NCBI GenBank assembly: GCA_030150335.1
Contig: JASLGC010000286.1
Span: 1 to 13,371, forward strand
DNA from: Flavobacterium sp.
Lineage (GTDB): Bacteria > Bacteroidota > Bacteroidia > Flavobacteriales > Flavobacteriaceae
DNA: 13,371 bases
Direction: 5' to 3'
The translations under genes and the position numbers were made by a program. The notes beneath the pieces were generated by a model. The model saw nothing but the letters and a program-made list of their open reading frames with translations. It did not search any database and was not told the DNA's origin. Of this stretch, positions 6,242 to 13,371 are shown piece by piece. How positions within the stretch are numbered: position 1 is the stretch's first letter; every line of letters begins with the position of its first letter.

Positions 6242-7651
6242 TTATTTTATACCACCACCAACTGCTCTATACAATTGAACAATCGATGTAAGTTGAGATA
6301 ATTCTGTATTGATGAATGCTAATTGAGCAGCAAGTGCACTTTCTCTTGCTGTAAGTACATCAAGATACGTTGCCATACCATTCACTAACAATTCTTCTGA
6401 ATATTCTGTTGCTTTCTCATAAGCTTCATACTCTTGTTTTTTCAACGTCAACTTGTTTGTTGAATTTTCAATAGAGTACAATGCATCTGATACTTCTTTA
6501 GAAGCACTTAAGATTGCTTTTTTATAATTCAAGTAAGCAGTTTCTTGTTGCGCTTGTGCAACTTGATGTTGTGTTCTAATTTGTCTTCCATTAAGTAATG
6601 GTTGAGTAAGACCTCCGATGATATTAGCAAAGAATGAGTTAGTATCAAAAAGTTTAGAAAAGTCAACACTCTGTAATCCTCCGTTAGCCGTTAAACGGAT
6701 AGAAGGGTAGAAGTTACTACGAGCTACATTTGTCAATTCAAAAGCATTTACTAAACCATATTCAGCAGCTCTTACATCAGGTCTGTTACTTAATAATTGC
6801 ATAGGAACACCAACTGAAAGATCTGTATTTAATTTTTGGTCAAGTAAATTACCTCTTTGAATTTTACCAGGAGCTTCACCAAGTAGAATACTAAAAACGT
6901 TTTCAGTTAATTTAATATTCGTTTCCAAGTCAAGAAGTAATGCTTTCGCATTTAATAATTGTGCTTGCGTTTGTTTTACAGCAATTTCATTTACTTTTCC
7001 AGCTTCTTTCAATGCTTCGATAGTCTCTAAACTATTTGTTCTATTTACAATAGTTTGTTCAGTTACTTTCTTTTGCTCATCTAAAGCTAATAGTTGAAAA
7101 TAAGTTGTTGAAATAGTAGAAATAAGTTGTGTTTTCACTGCTTGATGTGCAGAAACTGTTTGTAAATATCCAGCAGCAAATGCTCTTTTATTACTACGTA
7201 TTTTTCCCCATACATCCATTTCCCAAGAGAAAGACCCCGTTACATCATACAAGTCGTTCTTTACTCTTGTGTAGCCAATCATTTGTCCAGTAATAGAGTT
7301 TTTAGATTGGTTTGTGTGTGTATAGTTAGCACCAAGGTTTAACGTAGGAGCATACCCCCATTTCCCTTGTTGCATATAAGCTTGAGCAGCATTAATATTT
7401 TGTAATGCTATTCTAATATCTAAGTTGTTTTCTAATCCTTTCTCAATGTAGTTAACTAAGATTGGATCAGAGAATAACTCTTTCCATGACATATTAGCCA
7501 TAGAAAGAGTGTCTTGAGATATTTTATCAGAACGGTAATTTTGCTCATTAATTACTTCAGGTCTATCATACGTTTTTGCAACGAAACAAGACTGCATAGT
7601 AAGTGCTAAAAGCGCAACCGGTAATACTCTATATAATGTTTGTTTTTTCAT
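6242..7651 (-). CDS. Outer-membrane efflux lipoprotein (TolC/OprM-type)
   Basis: A 469-residue outer-membrane factor, the exit duct of the tripartite pump. The N-terminus is a lipoprotein signal ending LTMQSC, with C22 as the predicted lipidated residue. The mature start (FVAKTYDRPEV, then SWKELFSDPILVNYIEKGLENNLDIRIALQNINAAQAYMQQ) is typical of the NodT/OprM subfamily. Two outer-membrane-efflux repeats follow, rich in long amphipathic helices. They include GSFSWEMDVWGKIRSNKRA and, in the second half, LSNRPDVRAAEYGL, ANGGLQS and LTQPLLNGRQI. The length matches OprM-like proteins. The gene is last in the operon, two bases after the pump stop, and is followed by a strong terminator. The family would trimerise into a barrel with a periplasmic tunnel. 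The type is secure; exported substrates cannot be predicted. Confidence 0.95.
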   Translation of the reverse strand: MKKQTLYRVLPVALLALTMQSCFVAKTYDRPEVINEQNYRSDKISQDTLSMANMSWKELFSDPILVNYIEKGLENNLDIRIALQNINAAQAYMQQGKWGYAPTLNLGANYTHTNQSKNSITGQMIGYTRVKNDLYDVTGSFSWEMDVWGKIRSNKRAFAAGYLQTVSAHQAVKTQLISTISTTYFQLLALDEQKKVTEQTIVNRTNSLETIEALKEAGKVNEIAVKQTQAQLLNAKALLLDLETNIKLTENVFSILLGEAPGKIQRGNLLDQKLNTDLSVGVPMQLLSNRPDVRAAEYGLVNAFELTNVARSNFYPSIRLTANGGLQSVDFSKLFDTNSFFANIIGGLTQPLLNGRQIRTQHQVAQAQQETAYLNYKKAILSASKEVSDALYSIENSTNKLTLKKQEYEAYEKATEYSEELLVNGMATYLDVLTARESALAAQLAFINTELSQLTSIVQLYRAVGGGIK

Positions 7652-7653
7652 AC

Positions 7654-10600
7654 TTACTTAATCTCTTCAAATTTGATTGGTTTGATTTTCTCTTGAAGAT
7701 ATTGGAATATCGCATATAATACAGGAATAACAAATACCCCGATGATAGTACCAATTAATAACCCGAAAGCAGCTCCAGTACCAATAGATCTATTTCCTAC
7801 ATCCCCAACTCCTTTAGCAAATACCAATGGCATTAATCCTAAGATGAAGGCGAAAGAAGTCATCAAAATTGGTCTTAAACGCGCTTTAGCACCATTAATT
7901 GCCGATTCAGCAATTGACTCACCATGTTTACGTCTTTGAACAGCAAATTCCACAATCAGAATGGCGTTCTTCGCAAGAAGCCCCACCAGCATGACCAGCG
8001 CAATCTGGAAGTAAATATTGTTTTCTAATCCTGCTAATTTCTGAGCTAAGAAAGCTCCCATGATACCTGTAGGTAAAGAGAAAATAACAGCGAAAGGCAA
8101 TAAATAACTCTCATATTGAGCAGATAGTAAGAAATATACGAATACTACACATAAGAAGAAAATAACGATTGTCTGTGAACCAGCGCTAATCTCCTCACGA
8201 GTAAGACCTGTAAAGTCAATACTATAGTTTGACGATAATGTTTGTTCAGCTACTTCTTGAATTACTTTAATAGCATCTCCAGAACTATATCCCGGTTTTG
8301 GAGCACCAGCAATGTTAGAAGATGTAAATAAGTTATAACGGTTAATAGACTGTGGTCCATATACCTTTTTCAAATTCACAAACTGAGTAACAGGTGTCAT
8401 TTCTCCAGAAGAAGTTCTCACATAGATTTCATTCAAACTATTTTTATCAGAACGGAATTCTGGTAGAGATTGAACCATTACACGGTATTGTTTACCAAAA
8501 CGCGTAAAGTCTGCCGCATAGATTCCACCAATATAACCTTGTAAAGCAGAGAAGATATCAGAAACCAATACTCCAGATTCTTTTGCTCTTGGAATATTAA
8601 GATCTAACTCATACTGAGCATAGTTAGTATTAAATGATGACTGTGCATATAAAATCTCTGGACGTTGCATTAAAGCACCGATGTATTCTTTTGATTTTTC
8701 GTCAAAATCAGTAAGAGCCCCTCCCGATTTATCTAATAATTTCATTTCAAAACCAGACGACATACCAAACCCTGGAATACTCGGTGGTTGGAAGAAAATC
8801 ATTCTTGCATCTTGGAATTGCGTAGCAGCTATTCCAAATAATTTACCAATTACAACATCAGTTGCTAAGTCAGGAGTTGTTCTTTTTTCGAAAGGCAATA
8901 ATTTAATCATCGCCATACCGTAGTTAGGACCTTGACCATTAATAAATGAGAATCCAGATACAATAGTTACCCCATCAACACCAGGAATAGTCTCAACAAT
9001 TTTAGAGAATTCTTTTTGTAAACTTACTACACGGTCTTGCGAAGCACCTGCTGGTAATTCGATATTCCCCATAATAAACCCTCTATCCTCATTAGGAACG
9101 AATCCTGATGGCATCGTTTTAGCAGAAAGTAATGTAACACCAATACAAGCTAAAAGGATTAAGAAAGTTACCCATTTGTGTTTTAATAAAAACTTAAATG
9201 AGTTACCGTATTTTTGTGTTAAACGGTTAAATCCTGCATTGAACGCATCGAAGAAACGTTGAACAAAATTTCTTTTCTTACCTTCTTTACTACCATGTTG
9301 TTTTAAGAAAACGGCACACAGTGCAGGACTCAATGTCAAGGCGTTTACAGCAGAAATAACAATTGCAACAATTAATGTGATACCAAACTGTTTGTAGAAC
9401 ACCCCAGTTGGTCCAGCGATAAATGTAACAGGAATAAATACTGCAGACATTACTAAAGTAATAGAAATAATTGCACTTGAAATTTCGCCCATTGTATTGA
9501 TACTCGCTTCCAATGCTTCTTGTCCCGTTTCTTCCATTTTGGCGTGGACGGCCTCCACAACTACGATGGCGTCATCCACCACAATACCAATGGCCAGTAC
9601 AAGTGCAAATAATGTAAGTAAGTTCAGTGAGAATCCAAATAGATTCAAGAAGAAGAACGTACCAACAATAGAAACAGGAACGGCAATAAGAGGAATCAAT
9701 GTAGATCTAATATCTTGTAAGAAGATATAAACCACCACGAATACTAATATAAAAGCTTCAATTAATGTACTAACTACCTTACTAATTGATGCATCTAAGA
9801 ATTCGTTAGTATCCATTAAGATTTTATATTCTAATCCTTCAGGTAAGTTTTTACCCAATTTCTCTAATTGAACACGTAAATCTTGAATAATTTCTTGAGC
9901 ATTCGAACCAGGAGTTTGATAAATAGCCATTGCTACAGCAGGGTGACCATCTAATTCTGAATTACCAACATAAGATTGAGCTCCTAATTCAATTTTAGCA
10001 ACGTCTTTTAATCTTAAGATTTGTCCGTTGTTTAATGATTTAACAACAATATTTTCATATTGTTCTTGTGTTTTATATCTACCACTATATTTAAGGACGT
10101 ATTGAAAAGCTTCTCCATTATTTTCTCCTAATTGACCAGCAGCAGCTTCCAAACTTTGTTCGTTTAGAACTCTTACTACGTCAGAAGGAACTAAGTTATA
10201 AGCCTTCATTTTAGCAGGATCAATCCAAATACGCATTGAGTAGTTTCTCGATCCAAATGCTTGTGCATCTCCAACACCGCTAACACGTTTTAACTCAGGA
10301 ATAACGTTAATATTCATGTAGTTTTGAACGTAAATAGCATCATAATTAGGGCTTGTCGAATAGAACGACAAGAACATCAATGCACTCGTTTGTTGTTTCT
10401 GAGTAGTTACCCCAGAACGTGTTACCTCTGCAGGCAGTAAAGGAGTAGCACGTGATACACGGTTTTGTACGTTTACCGCAGCAATATCTGGGTCAACCCC
10501 TTGTTTAAATACTACTTGGATACTTGCACTACCATCATTACTTGCAGTAGAAGTGATGTAATCCATATTTTCAACCCCATTCACTTGTTCTTCGATTGGG

Positions 10601-10788
10601 ATGATTACAGATTGCATCACCGTTTCAGCATTTGCTCCAGGATAAGCTGCAGCAATCTGAACCGTTGGTGGTGCAATATCAGGATATTGCGTCACAGGCA
10701 GTGCTGATAATCCCAGCACCCCTAAGATTACTATTAGGATAGAAATAACTGTAGATAATACAGGTCTTTCAATAAAGGTTTTTAACAT
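7654..10788 (-). CDS. RND-family inner-membrane multidrug efflux pump (AcrB/MexB-type)
   Basis: A 1044-residue hydrophobe/amphiphile-efflux RND transporter, almost the length of AcrB (1049). It begins FIERPVLSTVISILIVILGVLGLSALPVTQYPDIAPPTVQI, the usual first helix and porter-domain start. TM4 holds AIGIVVDDAIVVVEAV with the proton-relay aspartates D405 and D406, and TM10 holds GLLAKNAILIVEF with K940, the AcrB-equivalent lysine. So proton coupling looks intact. The FIAGPTGVFYKQFGIT and TLSPALCA segments and the large periplasmic loops are also as expected. It would export toxic compounds from periplasm or membrane in exchange for protons. Two patches of the gene (7961-8010 and 9541-9600) are much richer in G+C than their surroundings and cover exactly the TM10 and TM4 motifs. 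The gene follows the adaptor by three bases. Confidence 0.97.
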   Translation of the reverse strand: MLKTFIERPVLSTVISILIVILGVLGLSALPVTQYPDIAPPTVQIAAAYPGANAETVMQSVIIPIEEQVNGVENMDYITSTASNDGSASIQVVFKQGVDPDIAAVNVQNRVSRATPLLPAEVTRSGVTTQKQQTSALMFLSFYSTSPNYDAIYVQNYMNINVIPELKRVSGVGDAQAFGSRNYSMRIWIDPAKMKAYNLVPSDVVRVLNEQSLEAAAGQLGENNGEAFQYVLKYSGRYKTQEQYENIVVKSLNNGQILRLKDVAKIELGAQSYVGNSELDGHPAVAMAIYQTPGSNAQEIIQDLRVQLEKLGKNLPEGLEYKILMDTNEFLDASISKVVSTLIEAFILVFVVVYIFLQDIRSTLIPLIAVPVSIVGTFFFLNLFGFSLNLLTLFALVLAIGIVVDDAIVVVEAVHAKMEETGQEALEASINTMGEISSAIISITLVMSAVFIPVTFIAGPTGVFYKQFGITLIVAIVISAVNALTLSPALCAVFLKQHGSKEGKKRNFVQRFFDAFNAGFNRLTQKYGNSFKFLLKHKWVTFLILLACIGVTLLSAKTMPSGFVPNEDRGFIMGNIELPAGASQDRVVSLQKEFSKIVETIPGVDGVTIVSGFSFINGQGPNYGMAMIKLLPFEKRTTPDLATDVVIGKLFGIAATQFQDARMIFFQPPSIPGFGMSSGFEMKLLDKSGGALTDFDEKSKEYIGALMQRPEILYAQSSFNTNYAQYELDLNIPRAKESGVLVSDIFSALQGYIGGIYAADFTRFGKQYRVMVQSLPEFRSDKNSLNEIYVRTSSGEMTPVTQFVNLKKVYGPQSINRYNLFTSSNIAGAPKPGYSSGDAIKVIQEVAEQTLSSNYSIDFTGLTREEISAGSQTIVIFFLCVVFVYFLLSAQYESYLLPFAVIFSLPTGIMGAFLAQKLAGLENNIYFQIALVMLVGLLAKNAILIVEFAVQRRKHGESIAESAINGAKARLRPILMTSFAFILGLMPLVFAKGVGDVGNRSIGTGAAFGLLIGTIIGVFVIPVLYAIFQYLQEKIKPIKFEEIK

Positions 10789-10791
10789 AGT

Positions 10792-11946
10792 TTAAAACGT
10801 TGGTTGGATATTATCATTAATAGATTCAAATTTCACTGGTTGCGGTGTAATAGGAGTACCTGATCTTAAAGTACCTAAACCTGTTCCAATAATTTTGTCT
10901 CCTTGTTTTAGTCCGTTTTTGACAATCGCAAGTTTATTTACACGATCAATAACATCAATCTTAGAAGATTTTGCAGTGTCATTGACAACAGTATAAACAT
11001 AAACCTCTCCTTGTTGCTCATAAGTAGCAGATTCAGGAACAACTACCACATCTTTATATTCTTGAGGAACGAGTAGTTTACCACTATTTCCGTTACTTAA
11101 AATATGATTGCTATTAGGGAAAAGCGCACGTACTTGTACAGTACCAGTTGCAGTATTTATTTGCCCAGTAATAGTTTCAATTTTACCCGGTGTTTCATAA
11201 GGCTGTCCATTTGCAAGAACAAGTTTAACCTCTGGTAAATTTGCTACTTTTTCTTGTAATGATTTTCCAGGAATAGTTTCCAAGAAGTTGAAATACTCTT
11301 TTTCATTCATTGAGAAATAAGCATACATTTCACTATCATCAGATACAACTGTCAGAGGAGTTTGATCAGTTGGGCTAACAAGCGTACCTACACGGAAAGG
11401 AATAGCACCAACTATCCCGTCAATTGGACTTTTGATAAGTGAGTAATCAATATTAGCAACAATACTTTGGTGTTGTGCTTTAGCAGCAGCTAATTGACTT
11501 TTAGCGCTTGCAAGATTAGCTTCAGCAGTTTTTAATTCAATGTTACTAATAATTCCTTTTTGAACAAGAGGAATTAGTTTGTCAACATTAACCTGAGCAA
11601 CATTAACTTGAGCTTCAGCAGTTCTGATAGAAGCTTTTGCAGCATCAGCATTTTCATTAAGCATATTTGTTTCAAGTCTGAAAAGAGGTTGTCCTTTTTT
11701 CACAACTGCCCCCTCATCAACATATAATTCCTGGATATATCCAGCAATTTTAGCTCTAACACTACTTGTAGTTTTACCTTGAACAGTAGTTGGAAAAGTG
11801 TTGTGACCGATAATGCTTTGAGTAGGTACTTCAATTACCTTGTAAGGCATAGGACCATTGGCAGGACCTTGCTGATCTTTGTTTCCACAAGATGTAACGC
11901 TAATAGCTAGCGCTGCAAGAACTGTAGTATAGAAATAACGTTTCAT
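10792..11946 (-). CDS. RND efflux periplasmic adaptor lipoprotein (AcrA/MexA-type)
   Basis: A 384-residue membrane-fusion protein that links the RND pump to the outer-membrane duct. The lipoprotein signal ends SVTSC with C20 as predicted lipid anchor, followed by a polar linker. The first lipoyl half is YIQELYVDEGAVVKKGQPLFRLE. An alpha-helical hairpin follows (ASIRTAEAQVNVAQVNVDKL, then ELKTAEANLASAKSQLAAAKAQ). The second lipoyl half is YSLIKSPIDGIVG, then beta-barrel and membrane-proximal domains (AYFSMNEKEYFNF, VQVRALFPNSNHILSNG, VVVPESATYEQQGEVYVYTV). This is the normal AcrA order and size. It is the second gene of the operon, eight bases after the regulator and three before the pump. Confidence 0.95.
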   Translation of the reverse strand: MKRYFYTTVLAALAISVTSCGNKDQQGPANGPMPYKVIEVPTQSIIGHNTFPTTVQGKTTSSVRAKIAGYIQELYVDEGAVVKKGQPLFRLETNMLNENADAAKASIRTAEAQVNVAQVNVDKLIPLVQKGIISNIELKTAEANLASAKSQLAAAKAQHQSIVANIDYSLIKSPIDGIVGAIPFRVGTLVSPTDQTPLTVVSDDSEMYAYFSMNEKEYFNFLETIPGKSLQEKVANLPEVKLVLANGQPYETPGKIETITGQINTATGTVQVRALFPNSNHILSNGNSGKLLVPQEYKDVVVVPESATYEQQGEVYVYTVVNDTAKSSKIDVIDRVNKLAIVKNGLKQGDKIIGTGLGTLRSGTPITPQPVKFESINDNIQPTF

Positions 11947-11954
11947 AGAATAAC

Positions 11955-12428
11955 TTAATTTGTACTTTTTAATTTTTCAATTGTTTTTGTGAGTTGTGAT
12001 ATACTTTCTTCTAAATGTTCGATATATAAATTCATTTTACCTTCGCAGTTATTAGAATTGATAATTCCTTGTTCTAAAAAATCTTTCATTTTTAAACTTA
12101 AAATTTGTTCTCTGTCAAGTAAATCTTTGATTAACTGCAATCTAATCGTTATGTAATTAGGGTTTAATCTAAAAAAACGTTTGCGTTCATCAATTTTATT
12201 GAAATGCTCAATCTGATTATTTGAAATCAAAAGATTCAAACTCGTAGATACAGAGCTTTTGCTTGCATTTAGCTTTTCAACTAACTCATCAAAAGTCACA
12301 CCGTCTCTATTATTATTGAACATAATATATGTGTAAATCTGCGCTGTCAATGGAGAAAAGTGGTACATTAACTCGTGATGGGCACAGTAATCTTGAAATA
12401 AATCAACTAATCTTTGATCGTATTGCAT
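11955..12428 (-). CDS. GbsR/MarR-type winged-helix regulator of the efflux operon
   Basis: A 157-residue DNA-binding protein. Residues 45-67 (TFDELVEKLNASKSSVSTSLNLL) form a helix-turn-helix with the SKSSVS recognition helix typical of the GbsR branch of MarR-like proteins. A wing (IEHFNKIDERKRFFRL, about 73-88) follows, then long C-terminal helices suited to dimerisation. It is the first gene of the efflux operon, eight bases before the adaptor, so an autoregulated repressor is the natural inference. The ligand is unknown. The start is placed at ATG 12428: an earlier in-frame TTG at 12455 would add nine residues but lies inside the promoter -7 box (12453-12460). The family call is strong; repression rather than activation is inferred. 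Confidence 0.88.
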   Translation of the reverse strand: MQYDQRLVDLFQDYCAHHELMYHFSPLTAQIYTYIMFNNNRDGVTFDELVEKLNASKSSVSTSLNLLISNNQIEHFNKIDERKRFFRLNPNYITIRLQLIKDLLDREQILSLKMKDFLEQGIINSNNCEGKMNLYIEHLEESISQLTKTIEKLKSTN

Positions 12429-12430
12429 AC

Positions 12431-12458
12431 TATATGTAACATAATTAAGTTGCAAATA
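12431..12458. promoter_or_regulatory. Candidate operator palindrome at the efflux operon promoter
   Basis: An imperfect inverted repeat centred between 12444 and 12445 has 11 of 14 matched position pairs. The core half-sites are TGTAAC (12435-12440) and GTTGCA (12449-12454), eight bases apart. It covers the expected transcription start, overlaps the -7 box and ends just before the regulator ATG at 12428. A dimeric winged-helix protein bound here would block the promoter. Assignment to the adjacent regulator is inference. Confidence 0.5.
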
Positions 12459-12487
12459 TAGTGTTAGTTTTGTAATTACCGAACCAA
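12453..12487 (-). promoter_or_regulatory. Efflux operon promoter
   Basis: The minus strand reads TATATTTG at 12453-12460, a full match to the -7 consensus. A TTG at 12485-12487 is 24 bases upstream, one longer than the usual spacing range. It drives the regulator-adaptor-pump-duct operon; no other promoter is apparent between those genes. Confidence 0.65.
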
Positions 12488-13153
12488 AAAAACTAAAAAG
12501 TTATTTAAATTATTTAAAAAGTGTTTTTCCTCTCTTTTTCTTTAGTTTGTTTAATGTGATTCTTTGGTTAATAGTAGTAAATTTATTGATTTTTTGTTAC
12601 TTAAATGTTAACTAAATATTATTATTTAGTATTTTATTTGTTTTTATTATCATAAGGTTTTTTGTAATAATGATGATGTATTGGTTTAGGGTTCTTCGAT
12701 AACTCTTCGAGTTTTGTCCGTATTTCCTAAGGAAAAGACTTGTTTTGTCGAAGGAAATACGAACTGTTATCGAGTGAATTTCGAATCAATTAGAAAGGAA
12801 AATAGAAATTATAAAGTTTTGTAATTGTTTTAGAGAAAATGAAAAAAATAGAGGACAGAACATAAATATCGTTGTATGGTTATTTATATACTTGTACTGA
12901 TTAATTTTTAAAGAGGTCAAGTATAATTTAGATTCCAGTTTGTTATAATGGGAGTCATTTCAATGCAGAGGTATATTTTTGTCATTTCAACGTTTTTAAT
13001 AGAAAATAGAAGATTTCTAAACATTCTATAAGGGATGAATAACAAGATTTGTATTTTGTGAATTTAAAAAGTGATTTTTTTTCATTTGCATAGTGCTGAT
13101 TTTGTGATAGAAAAGAAAATCGTTTTGATTAATAAAAAAATATTAAAAAATGC
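12488..13153. other. Long AT-rich intergenic region without a credible gene
   Basis: No open frame here has a recognisable product or a plausible start. A small AT-only hairpin is at 12611-12630, a long imperfect inverted repeat at 12696-12773, and a repeated 10-mer (GTCATTTCAA) at 12954 and 12981. The remainder is low-complexity A/T. A small non-coding RNA cannot be excluded. Confidence 0.6.
12696..12773. repeat. Long imperfect inverted repeat / stem-loop
   Basis: The outer arms TCGATAAC (12696-12703) and GTTATCGA (12766-12773) and the inner arms CGTATTTCCT (12719-12728) and AGGAAATACG (12752-12761) are both exact complements. They are separated by an asymmetric internal bulge of 15 versus 4 bases and capped by a 23-base loop. 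CTTCGA or its complement appears three times, and GTTTTGTC twice (12711, 12742). It is richer in C+G than its surroundings. It could be a repetitive intergenic (REP/MITE-like) element or a structured RNA; one copy cannot tell. Confidence 0.6.
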
Positions 13154-13185
13154 TTGCAATAAGTTTGAAAATAGCCTTATATTTG
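13154..13185 (+). promoter_or_regulatory. tRNA-Gly promoter (TTG-N21-TATATTTG)
   Basis: TTG at 13154-13156 and TATATTTG at 13178-13185 are 21 bases apart, a full consensus match. The -7 box ends 11 bases before the tRNA, so the transcript has almost no leader before processing. Confidence 0.75.
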
Positions 13186-13196
13186 CATCCACAAAA

Positions 13197-13269
<73 letters not shown>

Positions 13270-13306
13270 CTAAAAACTTGATGAAAGTTTTAAAATATCA
13301 TCATCT

Positions 13307-13371
<65 letters not shown>

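Noticed and set aside
7742..10707. Several short + strand open frames opposite the RND pump
   Set aside because: They are antisense shadows of a highly conserved gene, with no promoter or domain.
12611..12630. Hairpin ACTAAATA/TATTTAGT with a T-rich 3' side
   Set aside because: Nearly all A-T pairs and no gene ends nearby on either strand; expected by chance in such AT-rich DNA.
12488..13196. Search for CRISPR repeats, insertion-sequence ends or attachment sites next to the tRNA genes
   Set aside because: No regularly spaced direct repeats, no transposase or integrase frame, and the only tRNA-like repeat is the tandem tRNA itself.

Overview
The window looks like a piece of an AT-rich Flavobacteriaceae chromosome (phylum Bacteroidota; the protein sequences fit a Flavobacterium or Myroides relative, but the genus is an inference). 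The clearest DNA sign is that all seven transcription units visible here start just downstream of a TAnnTTTG box. This is the -7 element used by the unusual primary sigma factor of Bacteroidota. Shine-Dalgarno sites are not evident.

Layout. Positions 1-846 (-) hold the first 282 codons of a TonB-dependent outer-membrane receptor that closely resembles the ferric-aerobactin receptor IutA. Next comes polA (956-3775, -), a complete DNA polymerase I with an intact proofreading site and its own terminator. A membrane-anchored metallophosphoesterase (3956-5188, +) is divergent from polA, and a small thioredoxin-fold protein that has lost the first active-site cysteine follows it (5257-5550, +). A NodB-type polysaccharide deacetylase (5545-6168, -) converges on the thioredoxin gene and overlaps it by six bases.

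From 12428 down to 6242 (-) lies a compact four-gene operon: a GbsR/MarR-type winged-helix regulator, a periplasmic adaptor lipoprotein, an AcrB-like RND pump and a TolC/OprM-like outer-membrane lipoprotein. Gaps are 2-8 bases. Together these make a complete tripartite drug/proton efflux machine with its probable local regulator. A palindromic candidate operator overlaps the operon promoter, and a strong hairpin terminator ends the operon. The next promoter, for the deacetylase, is folded into that terminator.

Positions 12488-13153 appear non-coding and AT-rich. They contain one conspicuous long inverted repeat and some short repeats. The right end holds two nearly identical tandem tRNA-Gly(TCC) genes, the second cut by the window edge.

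I found no CRISPR array, insertion sequence, phage gene or clearly novel multi-gene system. The points most worth a second look are the nested terminator/promoter, the operator-like palindrome, two GC-rich islands that coincide with the proton-relay helices of the pump, the one-cysteine thioredoxin, and the structured intergenic repeat.
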